DNA from: Serinibacter arcticus
GTDB lineage: Bacteria > Actinomycetota > Actinomycetes > Actinomycetales > Beutenbergiaceae
Assembly: GCF_004786095.1 (NCBI RefSeq)
Contig: NZ_RHPJ01000001.1
Location: forward strand, 496,001-560,000
Direction: 5' to 3'
Length of the DNA stretch: 64,000 nt
Below are positions 55,236 to 64,000 of the stretch, one piece after another; position 1 is the stretch's first letter; the number at the start of each line of letters is the position of its first letter. Made by a program: the position numbers and the translations under genes. The notes beneath the pieces are model-generated. The model saw only the letters and a program-made list of their open reading frames with translations. It was not told the origin of the DNA and made no database searches.

Positions 55236-55790
55236 TCACTTGGAGTCGGCCTCGACGGCCTTCTCCTCGGCGGGCTCGGTGGTGGCCTCGTCCGTGGCGG
55301 ACGCGGGCGCCTCCTCGACGGGGGCCTCCTCGACCGGAGCGTCCTCGACCGGAGCCGCGGCGGGCTTGTCGGCCTTCGAGGCGCGCTTCGTGGCGGCCGT
55401 GGCCTCCGCGACGGTGGACTGCTTCGGGCTCAGCGGCTCCAGCACGAGCTCGATGACCGCCATGGGGGCGTTGTCGCCCTTGCGCGGACCGATCTTCGTG
55501 ATGCGGGTGTAGCCACCCTGGCGGTCGGCGACGAGCGGGGCGATCTCGGTGAACAGGACGTGGATGACGCCCTTGTCCTTCAGGACCGTCATGACGCGGC
55601 GGCGGGCCGCCAGGTCGCCGCGCTTGGCGAACGTGACCATCCGCTCGGCGAGCGGGCGCAGGCGCTTGGCCTTGGCCTCGGTCGTCGTGATGCGGCGGTG
55701 CTCGAAGAGCGCCGTGGCAAGGTTCGCCAGGATCAGTCGCTCGTGCGCCGGTCCGCCTCCGAGGCGGGGGCCCTTGGTGGGCGTAGGCAT
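55236..55790 (-). CDS. rplQ: 50S ribosomal protein L17 with long acidic tail
   Basis: 184 residues. Normal L17 occupies about 1-116 ([38 protein letters not shown]). About 68 further residues form an Ala/Glu/Pro-rich tail with a [11 protein letters not shown] repeat. Such tails occur in actinobacteria but this is long. Last gene of infA-rpmJ-rpsM-rpsK-rpoA-rplQ, 56 bp after rpoA. Confidence 0.96.
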   Translation of the reverse strand: MPTPTKGPRLGGGPAHERLILANLATALFEHRRITTTEAKAKRLRPLAERMVTFAKRGDLAARRRVMTVLKDKGVIHVLFTEIAPLVADRQGGYTRITKIGPRKGDNAPMAVIELVLEPLSPKQSTVAEATAATKRASKADKPAAAPVEDAPVEEAPVEEAPASATDEATTEPAEEKAVEADSK

Positions 55791-55846
55791 GGTGTCTCCT
55801 CGTTTGACGCCGCGTCAGCGACGTGAGTGAGTGGAAGTGGTGGTGG

Positions 55847-56857
55847 TCAGCTGAAGTTCGGGTCGTAGTCCGCGTCGTCGCCGTCGTAGGCGTCGGCCAC
55901 GAGCGACGGGTCGAAGTCGGCCGGGCTGTCCTTGAGCGAGAGCCCCAGGCCGGCGAGCTTCTCCTTGACCTCCACGATCGACTTGGCGCCGAAGTTGCGG
56001 ATGTCGAGCAGGTCGGCCTCGCTGCGGGCCACGAGCTCACCCACGGAGTGGATGCCCTCGCGCTTGAGGCAGTTGTACGACCGGATCGTCAGGTCGAGGT
56101 CCTCGATGGGCAGCGCGAGGTCCTGCGCCAGCTCCACGTCGGTCGGCGACGGGCCGATCTCGATGCCCTCGGCGGCCGTGTTCAGCTCACGAGCCAGACC
56201 GAACAGCTCCACCAGCGTCTTGCCGGCGGACGCGACGGCGTCGCGCGGCGAGATCGCGTGCTTCGTCTCGACGTCCACCACGAGCCGGTCGAAGTCGGTG
56301 CGCTGCTCGACGCGCGTCGCCTCGACCTTGTACGTGACCTTGAGGACCGGCGAGTAGATCGAGTCGACCGGGATGCGGCCGATCTCGGTGTCGTAGGCCT
56401 TGTTCTGCTGCGCGGAGACGTAGCCGCGGCCACGCTCGACCGTGAGCTCGACCTCGAGCTTGCCCTTGCCGTTGACCGTCGCGATGTGGAGGTCGGGGTT
56501 GTGGATCTCCACGCCCGCGGGGGGCGTGATGTCCGCCGCGGTGACGACGCCGGGGCCCTGCTTGCGCAGGTACATCACGACGGGCTCGTCGTTCTCCGAG
56601 GAGACGACGATGTTCTTGATGTTCAGGATGACCTCGGTGACGTCCTCCTTGACACCGTCCACCGTGGAGAACTCGTGCAGCACGCCGTCGATGCGGATGC
56701 TGGTCACGGCGGCGCCGGGGATGGAGGAGAGCAGCGTGCGACGCATCGAGTTGCCGAGCGTGTAGCCGAAGCCGGGCTCGAGGGGCTCGATGATGAACCG
56801 CGAGCGGCTCTCGTTGACGACCTCTTCGGTCAGGGTGGGGCGCTGTGCGATGAGCAC
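55847..56857 (-). CDS. rpoA: RNA polymerase alpha subunit
   Basis: 336 residues. N-terminal dimerisation/assembly domain ([20 protein letters not shown]) and the alpha-CTD ([48 protein letters not shown]) that binds UP elements and activators; acidic tail [15 protein letters not shown]. 118 bp after rpsK; rpsD, often found between them, is absent. Confidence 0.97.
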   Translation of the reverse strand: MLIAQRPTLTEEVVNESRSRFIIEPLEPGFGYTLGNSMRRTLLSSIPGAAVTSIRIDGVLHEFSTVDGVKEDVTEVILNIKNIVVSSENDEPVVMYLRKQGPGVVTAADITPPAGVEIHNPDLHIATVNGKGKLEVELTVERGRGYVSAQQNKAYDTEIGRIPVDSIYSPVLKVTYKVEATRVEQRTDFDRLVVDVETKHAISPRDAVASAGKTLVELFGLARELNTAAEGIEIGPSPTDVELAQDLALPIEDLDLTIRSYNCLKREGIHSVGELVARSEADLLDIRNFGAKSIVEVKEKLAGLGLSLKDSPADFDPSLVADAYDGDDADYDPNFS

Positions 56858-56975
56858 GGGGTGGTTCCTTCCTTCGGACGTCCGCTATTTGACGTCCACA
56901 CAGGGGGCCGGCGGCGGGCTGCCACCGGCACGTCGATGCCGGCGGGTGCGGGGAGCACCCGCCGGCAGGGACGGA

Positions 56976-57383
56976 TCAGACGCGGCGGCGCTTGGGGGGA
57001 CGAACGCCGTTGTGCGCCTGGGGCGTCACGTCGGAGATCGAGCCCACCTCGAGGCCGGTGGCCTGGAGCGAGCGGATCGCCGTCTCGCGGCCCGAGCCCG
57101 GGCCCTTCACGAAGACGTCGACCTTCTTCATGCCGTGCTCCTGGGCACGGCGGGCGGCGGCCTCGGCGGCGAGCTGCGCCGCGAACGGCGTCGACTTGCG
57201 CGAGCCCTTGAAACCGACCTGGCCGGAGGAGGCCCAGGCGATCACCGCACCCGAGGGGTCCGTGATGGACACGATCGTGTTGTTGAACGTGGACTTGATG
57301 TACGCGTGACCGTGGGAGACATTCTTCTTCTCCTTGCGGCGCGTCTTGCGTGCGCCGGAGGCGGCGCGAGTCTTGGGAGGCAT
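56976..57383 (-). CDS. rpsK: 30S ribosomal protein S11
   Basis: 135 residues. [54 protein letters not shown] and the C-terminal [16 protein letters not shown] are full family signatures. ATG start, 63 bp downstream of rpsM. Confidence 0.97.
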   Translation of the reverse strand: MPPKTRAASGARKTRRKEKKNVSHGHAYIKSTFNNTIVSITDPSGAVIAWASSGQVGFKGSRKSTPFAAQLAAEAAARRAQEHGMKKVDVFVKGPGSGRETAIRSLQATGLEVGSISDVTPQAHNGVRPPKRRRV

Positions 57384-57446
57384 GCCTTAGTCCTTCGTCG
57401 AGGTCGTCTGACCACCGACCGTCACCCGGGGGCGACGGTCAGGCGG

Positions 57447-57827
57447 CTACTTGCGACCGGCCTTCTTCTTGCCGGCCACGGTGCGCTTCGGACCCTTGCG
57501 GGTACGCGCGTTGGTCTTGGTGCGCTGACCGCGCACCGGAAGGCCGCGGCGGTGCCGGAGGCCCTCGTACGAGCCGATCTCCACCTTGCGGCGGATGTCG
57601 GCTGCGACCTCGCGGCGAAGGTCGCCCTCGGTCTTGTAGTGCGCCTCGATGTGGTCGCGCAGCGCGACGAGCTCGGTGTCACCGAGCTCGCGCACGCGCA
57701 GGTCGGGGCTGAGCCCCGTCGCGGCGAGGGTCTCGTCCGCACGCGTGCGGCCGATTCCGAAGATGTAGGTGAGCGCTACCTCGAGCCGCTTCTCGCGGGG
57801 GAGGTCGACGCCGACAAGACGTGCCAT
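57447..57827 (-). CDS. rpsM: 30S ribosomal protein S13
   Basis: 126 residues: [52 protein letters not shown], and the basic KKKAGRK tail that contacts tRNA. 149 bp after rpmJ; that gap has a GC-rich stretch but no gene. Confidence 0.97.
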   Translation of the reverse strand: MARLVGVDLPREKRLEVALTYIFGIGRTRADETLAATGLSPDLRVRELGDTELVALRDHIEAHYKTEGDLRREVAADIRRKVEIGSYEGLRHRRGLPVRGQRTKTNARTRKGPKRTVAGKKKAGRK

Positions 57828-57976
57828 GCGGTGTCTCCGTCGTGCATCCGGAGGTCGGTCGTCCCGTCATCCCCCTGGAGCGGGGGCCCCGGCCTCCGGA
57901 CCGGGGGTCACCGCCCGACGGATCGGGCGGCGTTGACGACACGCTGGTGGCGGTGGTGCCACCTGTCAGGGGATGT

Positions 57977-58090
57977 TCAGCCCTGACGCTGCTTGTGGCG
58001 CAGGTTCTCGCAGATCACCATGACGCGACCGTGCCGGCGAATCACCTTGCACTTGTCACAGATCGGCTTGACGCTGGGCTTGACCTTCAT
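57977..58090 (-). CDS. rpmJ: 50S ribosomal protein L36 (zinc type)
   Basis: 37 residues, too short for many gene finders: [20 protein letters not shown] through [10 protein letters not shown]. Zinc ligands Cys11, Cys14, Cys27 and His32 are all present, so this is the zinc-binding C+ form. ATG at 58090, 60 bp after infA. Confidence 0.95.
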   Translation of the reverse strand: MKVKPSVKPICDKCKVIRRHGRVMVICENLRHKQRQG

Positions 58091-58149
58091 GATTCTTCCC
58101 TTGCCGCCGCACGCCCTGCGAAGGCGACGGCTTGCGTGAGTGGCGGGTG

Positions 58150-58371
58150 TTACTTGTAGCGGTAGACGATGCGGCCGCGGGACAGGTCGTAGGGCGTGAG
58201 CTCGACGACGACCCGGTCCTCGGGAAGGATCCGGATGTAGTTCTGCCGCATCTTCCCGGAGATCATGGCAAGCACCTTGTGCCCGTTGCTCAGCTCCACG
58301 CGGAACATCGCGTTGGGCAGGGCCTCGACCACGACGCCCTCGATCTCGATGACGTTGTCCTTCTTCCCCAT
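58150..58371 (-). CDS. infA: Translation initiation factor IF-1
   Basis: 73 residues, OB fold: [63 protein letters not shown] 58371 preceded by GCGGAGGAC; the upstream extension of the frame is not conserved. First gene after a recognised promoter. Confidence 0.97.
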   Translation of the reverse strand: MGKKDNVIEIEGVVVEALPNAMFRVELSNGHKVLAMISGKMRQNYIRILPEDRVVVELTPYDLSRGRIVYRYK

Positions 58372-58509
58372 GTCCTCCGCTAACTGTCGGGGTGCCACAC
58401 GAGAGGTGTGGCGCGTGCGCAGCGCCTGACGTTCACGCTGCAGATCGTGCGGGACGCACGGGTGCGTCCCGAGCGGGCCGTGTGCGCGCGAGCGCAGACC
58501 CAACGAGCC

Positions 58510-58538
58510 ATCATACGCGATCGCGCACGACGGTCCGA
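58510..58538 (-). promoter_or_regulatory. Candidate infA operon promoter
   Basis: Minus strand TCGGAC (58533-58538), 17-bp spacer, TATGAT (58510-58515); the strong -10 makes a start near 58503, about 130 nt before IF-1. Confidence 0.6.
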
Positions 58539-58549
58539 CCATCGGTGGT

Positions 58550-58596
58550 GCCCGGCCGCAAGGCCGGGCCACCCGGGTGCCGGGGTCTCCCCCGGC
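58550..58596 (-). terminator. Double hairpin after adk
   Basis: Two stems just past the adk stop: 58579-58585 with 58590-58596 (7 bp) and 58550-58557 with 58562-58569 (8 bp). They separate the secY-adk unit from the infA promoter. Confidence 0.55.
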
Positions 58597-58602
58597 GCCG
58601 GG

Positions 58603-59178
58603 TCAGTCCTGGAGGGAGGCGACGGCCTCGAGCACCGCGGACGTGATCACGTCGAGGTCGCCGGAGCCGGCCACCTTCGCGTGGATGCCGCGCTCGGCGT
58701 AGGCCTGCGCCAGCGGCGCCGTCTGCTCGTGGTAGACCGCGAGCCGGCGGCGGATGCCCTCGGGGGTGTCGTCGCTGCGACCCTCGACCTCCGCGCGACG
58801 GGCGAGGCGCTCCAGGAGCTCCTCCTCGGCGACCTCGAGCTCGACGACGCCGTCGAGCGCCACGCCGTGCTCGGCGAGGATCGCGTCGAGCTCGACGACC
58901 TGGGCGGCGTTGCGCGGGTAGCCGTCGAGCAGGAACCCGCCGGCGGCGTCGTCCTGCGCGAGACGGTCCCGCACCATGCTGTTCGTGACCTCGTCGGGCA
59001 CGAGCTCACCCCGGTCGCTGAACGAGCGCGCGAGTCGCCCCAGCTCGGTGTCGCCCTTGATGTTCGCCCGGAAGATGTCCCCGGTCGAGATCGCCGGGAT
59101 CGCCAGCGCCTGGGCCACGCGCGCCGCCTGGGTGCCCTTGCCGGAGCCCTGCGGTCCCATGATCACCAGTCGCGTCAC
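58603..59178 (-). CDS. adk: Adenylate kinase
   Basis: 191 residues from GTG 59178 in a GTGA overlap with secY. P-loop GPQGSGKGTQ (8-17), ISTGDIFRANI, GFLLDGYPRN, and the lid is the short type without zinc cysteines. The methionine aminopeptidase gene that commonly follows adk is missing; the infA operon follows instead. Confidence 0.96.
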   Translation of the reverse strand: MTRLVIMGPQGSGKGTQAARVAQALAIPAISTGDIFRANIKGDTELGRLARSFSDRGELVPDEVTNSMVRDRLAQDDAAGGFLLDGYPRNAAQVVELDAILAEHGVALDGVVELEVAEEELLERLARRAEVEGRSDDTPEGIRRRLAVYHEQTAPLAQAYAERGIHAKVAGSGDLDVITSAVLEAVASLQD

Positions 59179-60485
59179 TTGAGGATCCCCTCGTAGTGAC
59201 GCTGCTGCAGCTGGCTGTCGATCTGCTTCACGGTCTCGAGGCCGACGCCCACGATGATCAGCAGCGACGTGCCGCCGAACGGGATGGTCGTCTGCACACC
59301 CAGGAGCACGAACGCGATCGTCGGGATGAGCGCCACCAGCAGCAGGTAGATCGCACCCGCCGACGTCACGCGGTTGACCACGTAGCGCAGGTACTCCGCC
59401 GTCGGACGACCCGCCCGGTAGCCCGGCACGAAGCCGCCGTAGCGCTTCATGTTGTCCGCGGTCTCCTCCGGGTTGAAGGTGATCGACGTGTAGAAGAACG
59501 CGAAGAACAGGATCATGACCGCGAACACGAGGATGTACAGCGGCGCACCCGGATCGGCGAAGTTGGCGATGATCCACTGCACCCACGGCTGCGTCTGGTC
59601 GCCGAACTGGGCGGCCAGCGTCGGCAGCGCCAGGATCGAGGACGCGAAGATCACGGGGATCACGCCGGCCATGTTGATCTTGATCGGGATGTAGGTGCTG
59701 GTGCCGCCGTACGTGCGTCGGCCGACCATCCGCTTGGCGTACTGCACCGGGATCCGGCGCTGGGACTGCTCGACGAAGACGACGGCGACGATCAGCACCA
59801 GCGCGATGGCCAGGACGATGAAGAACGTCGTGAGGCCGCCGGGCGTCTGCGCCACGGCCCAGAGGGCGGCCGGGAAGCTGGCGGCGATCGAGATGAAGAT
59901 CAGGAGCGACATGCCGTTGCCGACACCGCGCTCGGTGACGAGCTCGGCCAGCCACATGACCAGACCGGTACCGGCGGTCATGGTGAGGATGACGAGCAGG
60001 ATCGTGATCACGCTGTCGTCGGCGATGACGGGCGTGCCAGAGTCCGCGGCGCCGCAGCCCGCGAAGAGGACGCCGGTGCGGGCGGTGGTCACGATGGTCG
60101 TGGCCTGCAGCACGGCGAGGAAGATCGTGAGGTAGCGGGTGTACTGCGTCAGCTTCGCGGTACCCGACTGGCCCTCCTTGTGCAGCGCCTCGAACCGCGG
60201 GATGACCACGCGGAGGAGCTGCACGATGATGCTGGCCGTGATGTACGGCATGATCCCGAGCGCGAACACCGACAGCTGCAGCAGCGCACCGCCGGAGAAC
60301 AGGTTGATGATGCCCAGGATGTCGTTGTCGGCGGACGCCGCGGTACAGATCTGGACGTTGCCGTAGTTCACCCCGGGACTGGGGATGAAGGAGCCGAGGC
60401 GGAAGATCGCGATGATCCCCATCGTGAAAAACAGCTTGCGTCTCAGGTCGGGCGTACGGAACGCCTGAGCGAATGCGCCTAGCAC
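59175..60485 (-). CDS. secY: Preprotein translocase subunit SecY
   Basis: 436 residues, about ten membrane helices. N-terminal FAQAFRTPDLRRKLFFT, plug region near 60-75, YTRYLTIFLAVLQA, ERGVGNGMSLLIF and VVNRVTSAGAIYLLL; C-terminal SQLQQRHYEG. Forms the Sec channel with SecE and SecG. Precedes adk with 4-bp overlap; a hairpin lies between it and rplO. Confidence 0.97.
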   Translation of the reverse strand: MLGAFAQAFRTPDLRRKLFFTMGIIAIFRLGSFIPSPGVNYGNVQICTAASADNDILGIINLFSGGALLQLSVFALGIMPYITASIIVQLLRVVIPRFEALHKEGQSGTAKLTQYTRYLTIFLAVLQATTIVTTARTGVLFAGCGAADSGTPVIADDSVITILLVILTMTAGTGLVMWLAELVTERGVGNGMSLLIFISIAASFPAALWAVAQTPGGLTTFFIVLAIALVLIVAVVFVEQSQRRIPVQYAKRMVGRRTYGGTSTYIPIKINMAGVIPVIFASSILALPTLAAQFGDQTQPWVQWIIANFADPGAPLYILVFAVMILFFAFFYTSITFNPEETADNMKRYGGFVPGYRAGRPTAEYLRYVVNRVTSAGAIYLLLVALIPTIAFVLLGVQTTIPFGGTSLLIIVGVGLETVKQIDSQLQQRHYEGILK

Positions 60486-60552
60486 TCTTCCTCCAGGTCA
60501 GGTGGGGGCATGTTCCGCGCGCGGTGCGGCGCGGGGACGGGAAGACACGACA

Positions 60553-60589
60553 ACGGGTGGCGACGTAGAAACCCTACGTCGCCACCCGT
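60553..60589 (-). terminator. Hairpin between rplO and secY
   Basis: 16-bp perfect stem (60553-60568 with 60574-60589), 5-nt loop, 6 bp after the L15 stop and 68 bp before the SecY start. It probably ends or attenuates the spc transcript, giving secY-adk lower or separate expression. Confidence 0.65.
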
Positions 60590-60594
60590 CGTGC

Positions 60595-61107
60595 TCAGGC
60601 CTGCGTGGCGGAACCACCGGCGGCGAGGATCTTGTCCTTGGCGCTGGTGGAGAACCGCTGTGCGGTGATGTCGATCTTGACGCCGCCGAGGTCACCGGTG
60701 CCGAGCACCTTGACCGGACGGTTCGGACGCACGGCACCCGCTGCCACCAGGTCGTCCACCGTCACGGTGCCGCCCTGCGGGAACAGCACGGAGAGTCGGT
60801 CGAGATTGACGACCTGGTACTCCGTGCGGAACGGGTTGGTGAATCCGCGCAGCTTCGGGAGCCGCATGTGCATCGGCATCTGGCCACCCTCGAAACCGGC
60901 GGGGACCTGGTACCGGGCCTTGGTGCCCTTGGTACCGCGACCCGCGGTCTTACCCTTCGAGCCCTCACCACGACCGACGCGGGTCTTCTTGGTGTGGGAC
61001 CCCGGGGCGGGGCGGAGGTGGTGGACCCGCAGCGTGCGGGACGCCGGGGTCACCTCCTTCTCCTGCGACTGCTCAGCGGTCGCGCCGCTCTTCTTCGACT
61101 CTGCCAT
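60595..61107 (-). CDS. rplO: 50S ribosomal protein L15
   Basis: 170 residues: [55 protein letters not shown] 23-residue N-terminal extension precedes the usual start. One-base overlap with rpmD. Confidence 0.97.
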   Translation of the reverse strand: MAESKKSGATAEQSQEKEVTPASRTLRVHHLRPAPGSHTKKTRVGRGEGSKGKTAGRGTKGTKARYQVPAGFEGGQMPMHMRLPKLRGFTNPFRTEYQVVNLDRLSVLFPQGGTVTVDDLVAAGAVRPNRPVKVLGTGDLGGVKIDITAQRFSTSAKDKILAAGGSATQA

Positions 61108-61289
61108 CAGTCGACCTCCTCGACCTTCACCAGGTGGTTGACGACCTGGATCATGCCGCGCACCTGGGCGTTGTCCTCACGGACCGTGACACGGCCGATC
61201 TTGCCGAGGCCGAGCGTGCGCAGCGTGTGACGCTGGTTCTGCTTGCCGCCGATCGCGGACTTGGTCTGCGTGACCTGGAGCTGCGCCAT
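61107..61289 (-). CDS. rpmD: 50S ribosomal protein L30
   Basis: 60 residues, [52 protein letters not shown]: complete L30. One-base overlaps (TGATG) with both rpsE upstream and rplO downstream. Confidence 0.97.
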   Translation of the reverse strand: MAQLQVTQTKSAIGGKQNQRHTLRTLGLGKIGRVTVREDNAQVRGMIQVVNHLVKVEEVD

Positions 61290-61978
61290 CAGGACACCCC
61301 CGCCGAGATCTTCGCGGCGGCCGCGGCACGGCCGGCGGCCTGGGCGCGCAGCAGCGGGGCGGGGACGACGTGCTCGAGCGGGAGACCGCGGCGAGCCGCG
61401 ACGGCCTCGGGCTGCTCGAGCTGACGGAGCGCCTCCACCGTCGCGTGGACGATGTTGATCGCGTTCGACGAGCCCAGCGACTTGCTCAGCACGTCGTGGA
61501 TGCCGGCGCAGTCGAGGACCGCACGGACCGGACCGCCCGCGATGACCCCGGTACCCGGGGACGCCGGGCGGAGGAAGACGACGCCGGCCGCTGCCTCACC
61601 CTGCACGACGTGCGGGATGGTGCTGCCGATGCGAGGGACGCGGAAGAAGTTCTTCTTCGCCTCCTCCACACCCTTGGCGATGGCGGCCGGAACTTCCTTG
61701 GCCTTGCCGTAGCCGACACCGACGGTGCCGTCGCCGTCGCCCACGACCACCAGGGCGGTGAAGCTGAAGCGACGACCACCCTTGACGACCTTGGCGACAC
61801 GGTTGATCGTGACGACGCGCTCGACGAACTGGCTGCGCTCGGGCTCGCGACCGCCACGGTCACCGCGACGCTCACCGCCGCCGCGACGCTCGCCACGGCC
61901 GCCGGAACGGTCGTTCTCGTTGCTGCCACCGGTGGTCGGAGCGGCCCCGGCGGTCCTGGTGCGCTGCGGTGCAGCCAT
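61289..61978 (-). CDS. rpsE: 30S ribosomal protein S5
   Basis: 229 residues. The core starts near 50 ([20 protein letters not shown]) with [12 protein letters not shown] and [17 protein letters not shown]; an Arg/Gly-rich, probably disordered 48-residue N-terminal extension ([15 protein letters not shown]) precedes it, as in many actinobacteria. Confidence 0.97.
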   Translation of the reverse strand: MAAPQRTRTAGAAPTTGGSNENDRSGGRGERRGGGERRGDRGGREPERSQFVERVVTINRVAKVVKGGRRFSFTALVVVGDGDGTVGVGYGKAKEVPAAIAKGVEEAKKNFFRVPRIGSTIPHVVQGEAAAGVVFLRPASPGTGVIAGGPVRAVLDCAGIHDVLSKSLGSSNAINIVHATVEALRQLEQPEAVAARRGLPLEHVVPAPLLRAQAAGRAAAAAKISAGVS

Positions 61979-62009
61979 CAGCTGTTCCTCTCGTGCTTGC
62001 GGAAGGTCC

Positions 62010-62387
62010 TCACAGGGTCAGGCCTCCCTCGCGGGCGCCGTCAGCGACGGCGGCGACGCGGCCGTGGTAGGCGTTGCCACCACGGTCGAAGACCACGGTG
62101 GTGACACCGGCGGCGACGGCGCGCTTGGCGACCAGGCCACCGACGGCCTTGGCCTTGTCGACCTTGACGCCGGTGCTGGCGCGGAGGTCGGCCTCGAGCG
62201 TGGACGCCGACGCGAGCGTCGTGCCCGTCGCGTCGTCCACGATCTGGGCGACGATGTGCCGGGCCGAGCGGGTCACGACGAGGCGCGGACGCTCTGCCGT
62301 GCCGCTGAGGCGCTTGCGGATGCGGAGGTGGCGGCGCTTGCGTGCCTTCACCGTCGACTTGCCTGCCGACTTGATGGAGATCGCCAT
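62010..62387 (-). CDS. rplR: 50S ribosomal protein L18
   Basis: 125 residues: [59 protein letters not shown]. Binds 5S rRNA. 31 bp before rpsE. Confidence 0.97.
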   Translation of the reverse strand: MAISIKSAGKSTVKARKRRHLRIRKRLSGTAERPRLVVTRSARHIVAQIVDDATGTTLASASTLEADLRASTGVKVDKAKAVGGLVAKRAVAAGVTTVVFDRGGNAYHGRVAAVADGAREGGLTL

Positions 62388-62389
62388 GG

Positions 62390-62926
62390 CTACTTACCAG
62401 CCTTTCCGACCTTGCGGCGGACCTGCTCGCCCGCGTACCGCACGCCCTTGCCCTTGTAGGGCTCCGGCTTGCGAATCTTCCTGATGTTGGCGGCGACCTC
62501 GCCGACCTGCTGCTTGTCGATGCCGGCCACCGAGAACTTGGTGGGCGACTCGACCGCGAACGAGATGCCCTCGGGCGCCTTGACGGTGACCGGGTGGCTG
62601 AACCCGAGCGCGAACTCGAGGTCACTGCCCTTGGCGACGACGCGGTAACCCGTGCCGACGATCTCGAGCTTCTTCTCATAGCCCTCGGTGACACCGGTGA
62701 TCAGGTTCGACAGCAGCGTGCGCGTGAGGCCGTGGAGCGAGCGCGCGAGGCGCTCGTCGTTCGGACGCGTCACCACGAGCGTGCCGTCGGAGTGCGAGAC
62801 CTCGATCGGCGACGGAACGGTGTGCGTCAGCGTGCCCTTGGGGCCCTTGACCGTGACGACGCGCTCCGCGAGGGAGACGTCGACGGCTGCCGGGACCACA
62901 ACGGGGATCTTCCCAATGCGGGACAT
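62390..62926 (-). CDS. rplF: 50S ribosomal protein L6
   Basis: 178 residues from ATG 62926 ([17 protein letters not shown]); two L6 repeats, C-terminal [20 protein letters not shown] signature. Ends 2 bp before rplR. The upstream open frame is only a shadow of rpsH. Confidence 0.97.
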   Translation of the reverse strand: MSRIGKIPVVVPAAVDVSLAERVVTVKGPKGTLTHTVPSPIEVSHSDGTLVVTRPNDERLARSLHGLTRTLLSNLITGVTEGYEKKLEIVGTGYRVVAKGSDLEFALGFSHPVTVKAPEGISFAVESPTKFSVAGIDKQQVGEVAANIRKIRKPEPYKGKGVRYAGEQVRRKVGKAGK

Positions 62927-62936
62927 GGTTCCTCCC

Positions 62937-63335
62937 TTACCAGACGTAGGCGAGGACTTCCCCACCCACGCCCTTCTTGGCAGCCTGACGGTCGGTGAGC
63001 AGACCGGAGGACGTGGACAGGATCGCCACGCCCAGGCCGCCGAGCACCTTGGGCAGGTTCGTGGACTTGGCGTACACCCGGAGACCGGGCTTCGACACAC
63101 GGCGCACACCGGCGAGCGAACGCTCACGGTGCGGGCCGAACTTGAGGTTCAGCACGAGGGTCTTGCCGACCTCGGCCTCCTCCTCGCTCCATCCCGCGAT
63201 GTAGCCCTCCGCCTGGAGGATCTCGGCAATGTGCGACTTGAGCTTCGAGTACGGCATCTTGACCGACTCGTGGTACGCGGAGTTCGCGTTACGCAGACGC
63301 GTGAGCATGTCTGCGATGGGGTCTGTCATCGTCAT
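62937..63335 (-). CDS. rpsH: 30S ribosomal protein S8
   Basis: 132 residues. ATG 63335 is preferred to ATG 63329 or an upstream GTG because GAAGG lies four bases before it; all give [17 protein letters not shown]-terminal signature [20 protein letters not shown]. Confidence 0.96.
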   Translation of the reverse strand: MTMTDPIADMLTRLRNANSAYHESVKMPYSKLKSHIAEILQAEGYIAGWSEEEAEVGKTLVLNLKFGPHRERSLAGVRRVSKPGLRVYAKSTNLPKVLGGLGVAILSTSSGLLTDRQAAKKGVGGEVLAYVW

Positions 63336-63401
63336 CGGGCCTTCGCCCTTCCTCACCGTGGTTTCCCCCACCGATGACGGTGGGGACCTGCGGCGTAGTT
63401 G

Positions 63402-63587
63402 TTACCAGCTGCTCTTGGTGATGCCCGGGAGCTGGCCGGCGAGGGCCATCTCACGCAGGCAGATGCGGCACAGGCCGAACTTGCGGTACACCGAGCGGGG
63501 ACGCCCGCAGCGGTTGCAACGCGTGTAGCCCCGAACGGCGAACTTCTGCTTGCCGGCGGCCTTCTGCACCAGGGCGGTCTTCGCCAT
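63402..63587 (-). CDS. rpsN: 30S ribosomal protein S14, zinc type
   Basis: 61 residues: [49 protein letters not shown]. Two CxxC pairs (24/27, 40/43) identify the zinc-binding S14Z form. Stop 66 bp before rpsH, start 1 bp after rplE. Confidence 0.97.
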   Translation of the reverse strand: MAKTALVQKAAGKQKFAVRGYTRCNRCGRPRSVYRKFGLCRICLREMALAGQLPGITKSSW

Positions 63588-63588
63588 G

Positions 63589-64000
63589 TCAGTTCTCCTT
63601 GAACGGGAAGCCGAGGTGGCGCAGGAGCGACCGGCCCTCGTCGTTGGTGGACGCGGTGGTGACCACCGTGATGTCCATACCGCGCACGCGGTCGATCGAG
63701 TCCTGGTCGATCTCGTGGAACATCGACTGCTCGTTCAGACCGAACGTGTAGTTGCCGTGGCCGTCGAACTGCTTGGGCGACAGGCCGCGGAAGTCACGGA
63801 TGCGCGGCAGGGCGATGGAGACCAGACGGTCCACGAACTCCCACATGCGGTCGCCGCGGAGCGTGGTGTGCGCACCGATCGGCTGACCCTCGCGGAGCTT
63901 GAACTGCGCGATGGACTTGCGGGCCTTCGTGACCTGCGGCTTCTGACCCGTGATGAGCGACAGGTCGCGAACGGCGCCGTCGATCAGCTTGGAGTCGCGG
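63589..64000 (-). CDS. rplE: 50S ribosomal protein L5 (5' partial)
   Basis: The frame runs from the window edge to the stop at 63589, giving about 136 C-terminal residues: [60 protein letters not shown]. The N-terminal ~50 residues are beyond the window. Confidence 0.97.
   Translation of the reverse strand, partial: RDSKLIDGAVRDLSLITGQKPQVTKARKSIAQFKLREGQPIGAHTTLRGDRMWEFVDRLVSIALPRIRDFRGLSPKQFDGHGNYTFGLNEQSMFHEIDQDSIDRVRGMDITVVTTASTNDEGRSLLRHLGFPFKEN

Overview
The window is a high-GC chromosomal segment from an actinobacterium, most likely an order Micrococcales member (Cellulomonas/Sanguibacter/Georgenia-like). The evidence is a WhiB3/WhiD-type regulator, GuaB3 beside GuaB elsewhere in the window, the actinobacterial order rplM-rpsI-glmM / coaA-glmS-acpS-nnr-alr-tsaE-tsaB-rimI-tsaD, a truncated spc/alpha ribosomal block, frequent GTG starts, and many 4-bp ATGA/GTGA gene overlaps. 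No tRNA, rRNA, CRISPR array, insertion sequence or phage gene was seen.

Layout. 1-3182: two half-size ABC exporter subunits (the first cut by the window edge) forming a strongly asymmetric heterodimer. 3221-5713 (minus): an acyl-CoA ligase and SURF1. 5873-11678 (plus): phosphoketolase-Pta-AckA, an overlapping operon that turns sugar phosphates into acetate with ATP gain. 11769-14653 (minus): DeoR regulator and fructose-type PTS (IIA, IIBC) without a 1-phosphofructokinase. 14991-18425 (minus): fumarase, a DDAH-like hydrolase, GuaB3. 18503-20597: a DnaQ-fold exonuclease and a glutathione-independent formaldehyde dehydrogenase.

20719-31768 (minus) is the most interesting part: nine genes, mostly overlapping or closely spaced, encoding a hydantoinase-like amidohydrolase, a diverged urocanase, a DUF917 (S-methyl-thiohydantoin desulfurase family) protein, a betaine-type ABC importer (lipoprotein, ATPase with CBS domains, two permeases), a histidine ammonia-lyase homologue that has lost the Ala-Ser-Gly MIO triad, and an M20 N-carbamoyl-amino-acid amidohydrolase. 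Read as a pathway this matches uptake and five-step catabolism of ergothioneine (or a close betaine relative) to glutamate: lyase (trimethylamine release), hydratase, desulfurisation, hydantoin opening, N-carbamoyl-glutamate hydrolysis. It would normally be mis-annotated as a histidine-utilisation (hut) operon.

31870-35652: a membrane protein/GntR (YtrA-type) pair behind a 21-bp operator-like palindrome, GuaB, WhiB, and GroES under a CIRCE element but with no groEL beside it. 35912-38301: a THUMP-like-domain methyltransferase and a YbdK-type carboxylate-amine ligase. 38382-47581 (minus): the t6A genes tsaE/tsaB/tsaD, a RimI-rhodanese fusion, alanine racemase, Nnr, AcpS and GlmS. 47622-55174: CoaA, DedA, GlmM, S9, L13, DUF5709, TruA, a ROK/polyphosphate-glucokinase-like kinase and a hydrolase. 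55236-64000 (minus): the ribosomal block L17-RpoA-S11-S13-L36-IF1, then Adk-SecY, then L15-L30-S5-L18-L6-S8-S14-L5 (cut by the edge).

Start codons were re-chosen in several genes where Shine-Dalgarno placement, overlaps or family N-termini argued for it. Hairpins, promoters and repeats were found by eye, so they are candidates, not measured features.
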